DNA of 10,423 bases from Coleofasciculus sp. S288 (GTDB lineage: Bacteria > Cyanobacteriota > Cyanobacteriia > Cyanobacteriales > Coleofasciculaceae). The DNA lies in NCBI GenBank assembly GCA_020216575.1, contig JAIUYC010000050.1, positions 1 to 10,423 of the forward strand, written 5' to 3'. The notes below the pieces were generated by a model, which saw only the letters and a program-made list of their open reading frames with translations, was not told where the DNA came from and searched no databases. Below, piece after piece: positions 1-5,881 of this stretch; positions within the stretch are counted from its first letter, which is position 1; each line of letters opens with the position of its first letter. A program made the translations under genes and the position numbers.

Positions 1-65
1 AGTTGCACATTTGGGATGCTCCCGGTCGAGAATCGCTATACATCGCCTTTTCTTCCCCTAATATC

Positions 66-191
66 TATAGCAAAAGGCAGAAGGCAGTGGTTCGACAGGC
101 TCACCAATCGGGAAGAAGGCAAAAGGGAAAAAATTGGCTGGTCAAGGTTTCAGGGTTTGGCTGTGTCCTAATCGCCTTGGCGACTGCTATA
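66..191. repeat. Possible small interspersed repeat with TATAGCA ends
   Basis: The segment begins with TATAGCA (66-72) and ends with its reverse complement TGCTATA (185-191), so it has 7-bp inverted ends. Inside are two perfect tandem AAGGCAG heptamers (74-87), a degenerate AAGGCAAAAGGG copy (115-126) and a CGCC-TT-GGCG palindrome near the right end. Such AAGGCAG repeats are common between genes in cyanobacteria. No transposase or clear target-site duplication is seen. Treating it as one unit is my inference. Confidence 0.35.
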
Positions 192-246
192 CCACCTACT
201 ACCTAACACCTCTCAACCATAGCCTAGGACTCAGAGTGCATAAGTG

Positions 247-289
247 TTTCTCAATGAGACTTACTGTATGAGTAACTAATATTGAGAAA
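247..289 (+). promoter_or_regulatory. Inverted repeat just upstream of the serpin start
   Basis: TTTCTCAAT (247-255) and its perfect reverse complement ATTGAGAAA (281-289) are separated by 25 bases, ending 11 bases before the serpin ATG. The left arm is itself part of a smaller palindrome, TCTCA-A-TGAGA (249-259). This could be an operator with repeated TGAGA half-sites, or a 5' UTR hairpin limiting ribosome access. I see no clear -35/-10 pair, so the role is unproven. Confidence 0.4.
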
Positions 290-300
290 TTCTTAGAGCT

Positions 301-1650
301 ATGGTTTTAAAAAACATTTGTGCAGTAGTTAAGAAAAGCAGGATAAGAAGGTTTATTGCCAGTGTCTTGATCACTCTGTTTGCTTTCATGGCGGCTTTGA
401 CAAATTTGACTAGAGCTGGTGAGCCAAGCAGCTATCCTGCAATCAAACCCTCGTTATTGGGCGAACCTCCTGCGATCGCAATTCCGACTGCTCCAACAGA
501 CCCATCTACCAAAGGCCTCCCCATGAACCTAGACGTTGTGGTGAAGGGCAACAATGCTTTCGCGATCGCTCTGTATCAGCAGTTGCGCGATCGCAAAGGA
601 AACCTCTTCTTCTCCCCCTACAGCACCTCAACAGCACTGGCTATGACCTATGCCGGAGCACGGGGTCAAACGGCAACCGAGATGTCTAAAGTTCTCCACT
701 TTACGCTAGAGTCAGAAAGCCTGCACCCAGCCTTCGCCTCACTCATCACTGAGCTAAACACCAAGAACCAGCAGGGGTTTCAACTCAGCGTTGTGAATCG
801 GCTGTGGGGGCAACAGGGATACGGCTTCCTCGATTCCTTTGTGCAGCTGACTCAACACCACTATGGGGCTGCCTTAGAAGAGGTAGACTTCATCAGCAGT
901 ACTGAACAGGCGCGTCGCACCATCAATAAATGGGTGGAGCAACAGACTCAAGAGAAGATTCAAGAGCTTATTGCTCCTGGTATCCTCGACTCACTCACGC
1001 GACTCGTTTTGACTAATGCCATCTACTTTAAGGGGACTTGGAGCAGGCAGTTCGATCTAGCTCATACTAAGAACCAACCATTCACCGTCGCGCTTGGTCA
1101 GCAGGTTGATGTACCGATGATGTCTCAGGATGGGGCTTTAGGATACGCCGAGTGGAACGACCTGCAAGTCCTAGAGATGCCTTATGTGGGTGGGAAGGTA
1201 TCTATGGTAATTCTTTTACCCAAGAACGTTGATGGATTAGCTGAGCTAGAGCAGCAGCTAACACCAGAGAATCTAGAAACGTGGCTATCGTCCATCCGCT
1301 ATGGCGAGAAAGTTGATATCTGGTTGCCCAAGTTCAAGGTGACTTCAGAGTTTGAGTTGAACCAAGTGCTTTCAGATATGGGGATGGCGATCGCTTTTGG
1401 AGGCTTAGCTGATTTCTCTGGAATGACCGGCACAAAGGGTATTTTTATCTCTAACGTTATTCATCAAGCATTCGTAGATGTGGATGAAGCGGGTACGGAA
1501 GCAGCAGCAGCTACGGCTGTTGCGATGTCTAGAAGCATGAGCAGCTCTTTGTTGATGTTTCATGCCAATCGCCCCTTTCTGTTTCTGATTCGGGATATCG
1601 AGTCAGGTAGCATTCTGTTCCTAGGTCGCATCGTCAATCCGTTAGCCTAA
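301..1650 (+). CDS. Secreted serpin, predicted inhibitory serine-protease inhibitor
   Basis: This 449-residue protein belongs to the serpin family, suicide inhibitors that trap proteases by loop insertion. An N-terminal export signal is visible: basic KKSRIRR at 11-17, a hydrophobic stretch at about 18-33 and a possible cleavage after A39. A proline-rich linker (45-70) precedes the serpin fold, which starts near residue 78. Landmarks are NLFFSPYS (101-108), LTNAIYFKGTW (237-247), the breach/hinge VDEAGTEAAAATA (394-406) and the C-terminal HANRPFLFLI (421-430). The hinge has Gly, Thr and a run of small alanines, the pattern of inhibitory rather than non-inhibitory serpins. P1 should lie near S410-M413; R411 would suit a trypsin-like target. 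The ATG at 301 is the first start after an in-frame stop (283-285), with a weak AGAG before it. The gene converges on the carboxypeptidase gene, 36 bases away. The target protease is unknown. Confidence 0.95.
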   Translation: MVLKNICAVVKKSRIRRFIASVLITLFAFMAALTNLTRAGEPSSYPAIKPSLLGEPPAIAIPTAPTDPSTKGLPMNLDVVVKGNNAFAIALYQQLRDRKGNLFFSPYSTSTALAMTYAGARGQTATEMSKVLHFTLESESLHPAFASLITELNTKNQQGFQLSVVNRLWGQQGYGFLDSFVQLTQHHYGAALEEVDFISSTEQARRTINKWVEQQTQEKIQELIAPGILDSLTRLVLTNAIYFKGTWSRQFDLAHTKNQPFTVALGQQVDVPMMSQDGALGYAEWNDLQVLEMPYVGGKVSMVILLPKNVDGLAELEQQLTPENLETWLSSIRYGEKVDIWLPKFKVTSEFELNQVLSDMGMAIAFGGLADFSGMTGTKGIFISNVIHQAFVDVDEAGTEAAAATAVAMSRSMSSSLLMFHANRPFLFLIRDIESGSILFLGRIVNPLA

Positions 1651-1686
1651 CTCAGTCCGAGGACTTCTATGGGGAAACCTCCAGCG

Positions 1687-3018
1687 TTAACCTTGGGGGC
1701 GTGGGGTTTGGACAACGGAAATTTTTTCATTGCGTTTGGGGTCGCCTAGGAGACGATTGATTTCAGTTGCGGTGAGATTGGCAGGGGGTTGGATGCCCCA
1801 CTTTTGGGACAGACTGGTCAGAAATAGGTCTTGCTGTTGCCGAAAGCCTCCGACATCGCCGCCTCGGTTAATAATGGCAAACCAAACCAAACCGCGATCG
1901 CGAGTTGGTAGAACACCCGCCAAGGCACTTACTTCTCGTAATGTCCCAGTTTTGATGGCACTTCCTAGGGGCATATGTCGTGCATACATCGTTCCTCGCT
2001 TATCGCGCCCAGAGACGGGGAATAAATCAGCAACAGTGAGGTTGTGGGGTTCCAAATAGCGTTCAATTGCCATCAGCATCGCCGTAGCAGCGCGGGGTGA
2101 AATCCGATTCTCCATCCCTAGCCCAGAGCCATTCACCAGTAGAATTTCATCTTGGGGGACACTAGCTCCCTTGGCTGCCAGTTCGGCAGTTACTTGAGCG
2201 CCACCTACAGACTTTGCCAACATCTCAGACACGGCATTGTTGCTGTAGATGTTCATCTCCCGAAGAATGTGAATCAACGATAGCGACTTGTGGCGGAGCA
2301 ACAGGTTTTTTTTGGGAATGGGAGTGGCTGTCGGTTTGATCACTCCTGCGATCATCACTTGGGGTTTGGGTGTTTTTGGAGGCATTAGGCTATAGGAGTA
2401 GGTAGCATCCCGGTTCCAAGTGCTGCTGTTGATCACTTGCCTAAAAAACTGACCTGCAACGATTGGCTCTTCCCGATAGTTCATATAAAAATCGCCCTCA
2501 ATCACCAAATTCCCGGCAACGCGACGGATGCCTAGCTGGTTGAGGCTATTGGCTAACGCGATCGCTTCTTCCCATACAAAAAAAGGATCACCACTGCCAG
2601 TAATGACCAAATCTCCCTGCAAGACTCCATTCTTAATCGGACCTGTGGCACTCACTAGCGTTTCAAACTGATGATTGAGACCCCATTTTTCTAGCGACGC
2701 TAAGGTGGTTGCAATTTTTGTTAACGAAGCAGCCGGTAGGGGAACTTTGCCTTGGTGGTCGGCCAGTTTGGTCATGCCGGATTGAATCCATATGCCTTGA
2801 TTCGCTGCTGTTGCCCCTTTCTTACTCCACTCTTTCAGGTATTGGTGCATCACCTCCTCGGCGACTGGGTCTGGCTGGCTGAGTATGGTAAACAGAGGCA
2901 TCGTCTGCCAAGCGAGCAGTTGAGCCTTACCCAGAGACGCGGGTTGTATCCCCATGAACTTCAGCCCTACAGCTACGACTCCAGAGGCTAATAATCCAGC
3001 AGCAAATCGTTGTAACAT
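1687..3018 (-). CDS. dacB: D-alanyl-D-alanine carboxypeptidase/endopeptidase, PBP4 (DacB, family S13)
   Basis: This penicillin-binding protein trims the terminal D-Ala from peptidoglycan stem peptides or cleaves cross-links in the periplasm. All three active-site motifs are present (numbered from the upstream ATG at 3045): S107-L-T-K110 with the nucleophilic serine, S268-N-N270, and K365-T-G367. The roughly 160 residues between the first two motifs hold the extra domain typical of class C enzymes. An N-terminal hydrophobic segment (about 12-32) should act as signal peptide or membrane anchor. I chose the start at 3018 because GAGGAGGG (3025-3032 on the opposite strand) sits 6 bases upstream, giving 443 residues. 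The in-frame ATG at 3045, which would add nine residues, has no such site. The gene stands alone, divergent from plsX, and its product may be inhibited by beta-lactams like others of the family. Confidence 0.93.
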   Translation of the reverse strand: MLQRFAAGLLASGVVAVGLKFMGIQPASLGKAQLLAWQTMPLFTILSQPDPVAEEVMHQYLKEWSKKGATAANQGIWIQSGMTKLADHQGKVPLPAASLTKIATTLASLEKWGLNHQFETLVSATGPIKNGVLQGDLVITGSGDPFFVWEEAIALANSLNQLGIRRVAGNLVIEGDFYMNYREEPIVAGQFFRQVINSSTWNRDATYSYSLMPPKTPKPQVMIAGVIKPTATPIPKKNLLLRHKSLSLIHILREMNIYSNNAVSEMLAKSVGGAQVTAELAAKGASVPQDEILLVNGSGLGMENRISPRAATAMLMAIERYLEPHNLTVADLFPVSGRDKRGTMYARHMPLGSAIKTGTLREVSALAGVLPTRDRGLVWFAIINRGGDVGGFRQQQDLFLTSLSQKWGIQPPANLTATEINRLLGDPKRNEKISVVQTPRPQG

Positions 3019-3024
3019 GAATAT

Positions 3025-3032
3025 CCCTCCTC
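3025..3032 (-). promoter_or_regulatory. Strong Shine-Dalgarno deciding the dacB start
   Basis: Read on the minus strand this is GAGGAGGG followed by a 6-base spacer and ATG at 3018. It supports the internal ATG over the one at 3045, which lacks any purine-rich site upstream. Confidence 0.65.
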
Positions 3033-3142
3033 TACGGTGCTTCATTTTAAGGAGTTAACGTCACCCCTGAAAAGTTTTCTTCACTCTGTTTCATTCCATG
3101 TCAGGTAGATCACAATAGGTTTAATGTTGAGTGGAGGGCTTC

Positions 3143-3151
3143 TGGTAGAAT
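3143..3151 (+). promoter_or_regulatory. Possible extended -10 promoter for plsX
   Basis: TG-G-TAGAAT matches the extended -10 pattern TGnTATAAT with one mismatch, 26 bases before the plsX ATG. No good -35 lies at the usual distance; TTGAGT at 3127-3132 is only 13 bases away. The 3046-3177 spacer must carry promoters for both divergent genes, but I cannot place the dacB promoter. Confidence 0.25.
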
Positions 3152-3177
3152 TTTGAAGGTTTCTAACATTTGGAGCA

Positions 3178-4227
3178 ATGGCATCGACTCGCGCACGAAT
3201 CGCAATTGACGCTATGGGAGGGGACTTCGCCCCTGATGAAATCGTTGCTGGCGCTATTAGGGCACAAGCAGAATTAGACGTGGATGTTTTGTTGGTAGGC
3301 GATCCTCAAGCGATTGAATCCTCCCTCAAGCAACACGCTGGTTCGTGCCAAATGGAAATTGTTCCAGCTGAGGATGTTATTGCCATGCATGAGGAGCCGT
3401 TGGTGGGTTTGAGGCGCAAACCCAAGGCTTCAATCAATGTGGCAATGGATTTAGTGAAGCAGAAGCGTGCCGAAGCCGTCGTTTCCGCTGGTCACTCCGG
3501 CGCGGCAATGGCAGCTGCACTCTTGCGCTTGGGGCGTCTGCCTGGGATTGACCGTCCCGCCATTGGTGCAGTGTTTCCGACCATGGTGGCGGGTAAGCCT
3601 GTGATTGTACTAGATGTTGGTGCGAATGTCGATTGTCGCCCTAAGTATTTGGAGCAGTTTGCTGTTATGGGTTCGGTGTACAGCCAGTATGTGCTGGGGA
3701 TGCATGAACCCAAAGTCGGATTGCTCAATATTGGGGAAGAAGAGAGTAAGGGGAATGAGCTTGCGCTCCGCACGCATCAGCTACTGCAAGAAAATCCGAG
3801 AATCACCTTCATTGGCAATGCTGAAGGGAGAGATGTTCTTTCGGGTCGGTTTGATGTGATTGTGTGCGATGGCTTTGTGGGCAATGTGTTGCTCAAGTTT
3901 GCTGAAGCGGTCGGTGAGATCATGCTGCAAATCCTTCGCGAAGAGTTACCCCAAGGGCTGAGAGGTCAGTTGGGGACGGCGATATTGAAACCCAATCTCA
4001 TGCGAATTAAGCAACGCATCGACCATGCCGAACATGGGGGAGGGCTGCTGTTGGGGGTCGCGGGAATTTGTATTATTAGTCATGGGAGTTCTCAAGCTCC
4101 ATCCATCTTTAACGCGGTTCGCTTGGCGAAAGAAGCGATCGACCATCAGGTACTGGAGCGAATTCAGTCCACAGATTTCAAAGGTGACAAGCAATCAGCC
4201 GCTAGCAGTCAGAAAAGTGAGGAATGA
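3178..4227 (+). CDS. plsX: Phosphate acyltransferase PlsX
   Basis: PlsX converts acyl-ACP and inorganic phosphate to acyl-phosphate, the acyl donor used by PlsY to make lysophosphatidic acid in phospholipid synthesis. It is a soluble, membrane-associated enzyme. The 349-residue length fits the family. Diagnostic motifs run in order: DAMGGD (11-16), RRKPKAS (79-85), SAGHSGA (103-109), LDVGAN (145-150), LNIGEEESKGNE (183-194), GNAEGRD (213-219), CDGFVGNVLLK (230-240) and GVAGICIISHGSS (293-305). The last ten or so residues are polar and low in complexity; their codons merge into the tandem repeat that follows, so the C-terminus may have been rewritten by it. The ATG at 3178 begins directly before the conserved first strand. 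The only ribosome-site candidate, GGAG, is just two bases away, so initiation may be weak or SD-independent. fabH follows 155 bases downstream, the usual cyanobacterial order. Confidence 0.97.
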   Translation: MASTRARIAIDAMGGDFAPDEIVAGAIRAQAELDVDVLLVGDPQAIESSLKQHAGSCQMEIVPAEDVIAMHEEPLVGLRRKPKASINVAMDLVKQKRAEAVVSAGHSGAAMAAALLRLGRLPGIDRPAIGAVFPTMVAGKPVIVLDVGANVDCRPKYLEQFAVMGSVYSQYVLGMHEPKVGLLNIGEEESKGNELALRTHQLLQENPRITFIGNAEGRDVLSGRFDVIVCDGFVGNVLLKFAEAVGEIMLQILREELPQGLRGQLGTAILKPNLMRIKQRIDHAEHGGGLLLGVAGICIISHGSSQAPSIFNAVRLAKEAIDHQVLERIQSTDFKGDKQSAASSQKSEE

Positions 4228-4275
4228 GGAGTCAGGAGTCAGGGGTCAGGGGTCAGGGTCAGGAGTCAGGGATTA
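4228..4275. repeat. Tandem GGAGTCA-type heptamer repeat
   Basis: Seven head-to-tail units start right after the plsX stop codon: GGAGTCA twice, GGGGTCA twice, a shortened GGGTCA, GGAGTCA and a degenerate GGGATTA. This is the short tandemly repeated repetitive sequence class common in filamentous cyanobacteria. Copy number is likely to vary by slippage. Related GTCAG and GTGAGG fragments reach back into the last codons of plsX. Confidence 0.85.
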
Positions 4276-4350
4276 GGGGGTAGCATGGTAAATGGCTCTT
4301 TTGTGTCAGGATGGCTCGATTCTGCTTTGTTGTTCCTTTCCCTTGAGCTT

Positions 4351-4386
4351 ATGCACGTACCAGCAACCGACGGAGAACAGCTTTGA
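4351..4386 (+). CDS. Possible 11-codon leader ORF overlapping the fabH start
   Basis: An ATG at 4351 opens an 11-codon frame whose TGA stop (4384-4386) overlaps the TTG start of fabH (4383-4385) by two bases. The overlap geometry would permit translational coupling. There is no good ribosome-binding site before the ATG and the peptide resembles nothing known to me, so it may be chance. Confidence 0.15.
   Translation: MHVPATDGEQL
4372..4375 (+). promoter_or_regulatory. Shine-Dalgarno supporting the TTG start of fabH
   Basis: GGAG lies 7 bases before the TTG at 4383, at ideal spacing. No ATG or GTG lies in frame between the upstream stop (4344-4346) and the conserved N-terminus, so TTG is the only reasonable start. 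Confidence 0.7.
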
Positions 4387-5381
4387 ATCAATTAGGGCTA
4401 GGCATTGCCATTACTGGGAGTGGTTCCGCAACGCTAGATGTTACTCTCGATAACCATCAACTCAGCCAGATAGTTGAGACATCGGATGAGTGGATTACGA
4501 GTCGGACGGGAATTCGGGAACGGCATCTGGTGGGCGAGGGAGGGAACTTGAGCGCGATCGCAGCTATGGCAGCACGAGAAGCGATCGCAATGGCAGGAGT
4601 TGCACCCGAAGACTTGGATCTGATTATCCTGGCCACCTCGACGCCAGATGATTTGTTTGGCACGGCTTGCCAAATTCAGACGTTACTGGGCGCACCTCAA
4701 GCGGTGGCGTTTGATATGACAGCCGCTTGTTCCGGGTTTGTCTTCGGTTTGGTGACGGCAGCGCAGTTTATTCGGACGGGCGTTTACCAGACTGTTTTGC
4801 TGATTGGGGCGGATGTTCTCTCGCGCTGGGTGGATTGGTCAGACCGGAGTACCTGCGTATTATTTGGGGATGGGGCGGGTGCTGTGGTGATGCAGGCGAA
4901 TGAGAGCGATCGCCTTTTAGGGTTTGAACTCCGCAGTGATGGTACCCTGAATCATTGCCTCCAGCTTGCTCATAAAGCACAACCGAAAGAAATTGTCAAG
5001 GGAGTCTCGGTTGGTCAGGGGAATTTTCAACCCATCACGATGAACGGCAAGGAAATTTATCGCTTTGCCGTGCAAAAAGTGCCAGAAGTGATTGAAAAAG
5101 CCCTATTCCGAGCAAATCTCAGCGTTGAGGAGATTGATTGGCTGCTGTTACACCAGGCAAATCAGCGGATTCTCGATGCTGTTGCCCAACGCCTCAATAT
5201 TCCGGCACAGAAAGTTTTGAGTAATCTCGCCAAGCATGGTAACACCTCAGCGGCTTCTATTCCCCTGGCTTTGGATGAAGCGGTACGGCAGGGCAAAGTT
5301 AAATCCGGTGATATTATTGCGAGTTGTGGTTTTGGTGCTGGACTGACTTGGGGGGCGGCTATCTTCCAGTGGGGGCGGTAA
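4383..5381 (+). CDS. fabH: Beta-ketoacyl-ACP synthase III (FabH)
   Basis: FabH condenses acetyl-CoA with malonyl-ACP, the first step of type II fatty-acid synthesis in the cytosol. The 332-residue length is typical. The thiolase-fold catalytic triad is complete: C116 in AACSGF (114-119), H257 in LLHQAN (255-260) and N287 in HGNTSAAS (285-292). Other family landmarks are TSDEWITSRTGIRER (33-47), ATSTPDDLFGTA (84-95), GDGAGAVV (162-169) and the C-terminal GFGAGLTWGA (316-325). Translation starts at TTG with a well-placed GGAG upstream, which may hold expression down. It follows plsX in the same direction and may share its transcript. In many cyanobacteria fabD comes next; here it does not, and a repeat-rich spacer begins immediately after the stop. 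Confidence 0.97.
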   Translation: MNQLGLGIAITGSGSATLDVTLDNHQLSQIVETSDEWITSRTGIRERHLVGEGGNLSAIAAMAAREAIAMAGVAPEDLDLIILATSTPDDLFGTACQIQTLLGAPQAVAFDMTAACSGFVFGLVTAAQFIRTGVYQTVLLIGADVLSRWVDWSDRSTCVLFGDGAGAVVMQANESDRLLGFELRSDGTLNHCLQLAHKAQPKEIVKGVSVGQGNFQPITMNGKEIYRFAVQKVPEVIEKALFRANLSVEEIDWLLLHQANQRILDAVAQRLNIPAQKVLSNLAKHGNTSAASIPLALDEAVRQGKVKSGDIIASCGFGAGLTWGAAIFQWGR

Positions 5382-5394
5382 AAAAAAACAATTT

Positions 5395-5540
5395 TGTAGG
5401 GGCGGGTTTAGCAAGGATTTTTGATAATAACAGATAACTGAACAATCAAAACCCGCCCTTACCCAAGGAAAATTCAGGGCGGGTTTTGTATAAAAGTTAT
5501 CGGTTTGAGCCAGAAGTAAATCGCTAAACCCGCCCCTACA
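5395..5540. repeat. MITE-like nested palindrome with GTAGGGGCGGGTTTAGC ends
   Basis: The outer arms are an exact 18-bp inverted repeat: TGTAGGGGCGGGTTTAGC (5395-5412) against its complement (5523-5540). Inside are a 7-bp pair, GATAACT (5433-5439) with AGTTATC (5495-5501), and an exact 13-bp pair, CAAAACCCGCCCT (5447-5459) with AGGGCGGGTTTTG (5476-5488), around a 16-base loop. The whole unit can fold into one long hairpin on either strand. Repeats ending in GGGGCGGGTTT are widespread in cyanobacterial spacers. No transposase and no obvious target duplication are seen. The inner stem could also end fabH transcription. Confidence 0.75.
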
Positions 5541-5712
5541 GCCCTTGCTCTTGCTTTTCCTGCTCTTGGATGACCTTACAAATTGCCCAAATTGTAAAGC
5601 AGGCAGTAACGCCAACTTCTAAGGCTGGATGGATTAAGCCAAGCAGGATTGGCAGAGTAAACTCCATGAGAATAAACGCGATCGCTTGAGTCTTGGAGTT
5701 TTTAGTTTTCAC
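5536..5712 (-). CDS. Possible small membrane protein (58 residues), unknown function
   Basis: A minus-strand frame starts at GTG (5712-5710) and ends at TAG (5538-5536). It encodes a basic N-terminus (KTKNSK, residues 2-7), a hydrophobic stretch of about 35 residues (11-48) that could form one or two membrane helices broken near H28-P29, and a charged tail rich in Gln and Glu (49-58). GAGG lies about 10 bases before the GTG. A later in-frame ATG at 5667 would give 43 residues and cut into the hydrophobic part. The stop codon lies inside the outer arm of the adjacent palindromic repeat, so the end of the gene may have been set by that insertion. It contains one HIP1 site, like the core genes. 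I recognise no family; it could be a gene remnant or chance. Confidence 0.4.
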   Translation of the reverse strand: MKTKNSKTQAIAFILMEFTLPILLGLIHPALEVGVTACFTIWAICKVIQEQEKQEQGL

Positions 5713-5719
5713 TGATTTT

Positions 5720-5755
5720 TGACCTCTTAATCAACTATGAGGTCATTGTTTTTTT
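5720..5755 (+). terminator. Hairpin plus T-run, possible intrinsic terminator or operator
   Basis: TGACCTC (5720-5726) and GAGGTCA (5739-5745) form a perfect 7-bp stem with a 12-base loop, followed on the plus strand by TTGTTTTTTT (5746-5755). As a plus-strand terminator it could stop readthrough from fabH. On the minus strand the same dyad covers the GAGG ribosome site of the small ORF starting at 5712, so it could instead be an operator or a site-masking hairpin there. Confidence 0.4.
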
Positions 5756-5881
5756 GGGCTTTTCCTCACGCACGTTGCCCAACCAACCCTTGAAATGCCC
5801 TTAGAATGGGAATCAGCAGCTTGGGGCAGGTTGCCTGCTTGGGCGAACGAGATTTCTTAGTGTTTTCTTTAGATTTGACCA
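5756..5881. other. Spacer before the NACHT gene
   Basis: The only structure I can point to is a short palindrome, GCAGG-TTG-CCTGC (5826-5838). TTGAAA at 5790-5795 and TTGCCT at 5831-5836 resemble -35 boxes, but neither has a convincing -10 at about 17 bases. No Shine-Dalgarno precedes the ATG at 5882. The NACHT promoter presumably lies here but cannot be placed. Confidence 0.3.

Larger units (their letters stand above)
1..300. other. Repeat-derived spacer upstream of the serpin gene
   Basis: I see no convincing gene in this stretch. A 67-codon open frame (3-206) runs through it, but it crosses repeat sequence and shows no recognisable protein family. Bases 13-23 form a small GGGA-TGC-TCCC hairpin. 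Bases 66-191 look like a short interspersed repeat and are listed separately. Bases 200-300 are AT-richer and hold the inverted repeat just before the serpin start. No tRNA or other RNA gene is visible. Confidence 0.5.

Noticed and set aside
3..206. 67-codon open frame at the left edge
   Set aside because: It runs through repeat sequence with inverted TATAGCA ends and AAGGCAG heptamers, and its product resembles no family.
1651..1686. Terminator between the convergent serpin and dacB genes
   Set aside because: Only a weak GAGG/CCTC pairing is seen and no T-run on either strand.
1730..2059. 109-codon plus-strand frame opposite dacB
   Set aside because: It is antisense to the conserved KTG-containing end of dacB, with Arg-rich shadow-frame composition and no motif.
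4228..4275. Iteron-type origin of replication
   Set aside because: The heptamers are slippage-type intergenic repeats next to lipid genes; no initiator gene or AT-rich unwinding region is nearby.
5395..5540. CRISPR-like array from the repeated CGGGTTT/AAACCCG cores
   Set aside because: The four cores are two inverted pairs in a nested palindrome, not direct repeats with regular unique spacers.
5247..5615. 122-codon minus-strand frame across the end of fabH and the palindromic repeat
   Set aside because: It overlaps the conserved fabH C-terminus in antisense and the low-complexity repeat; no family features. The other minus-strand frame at 5536-5712 is more protein-like.
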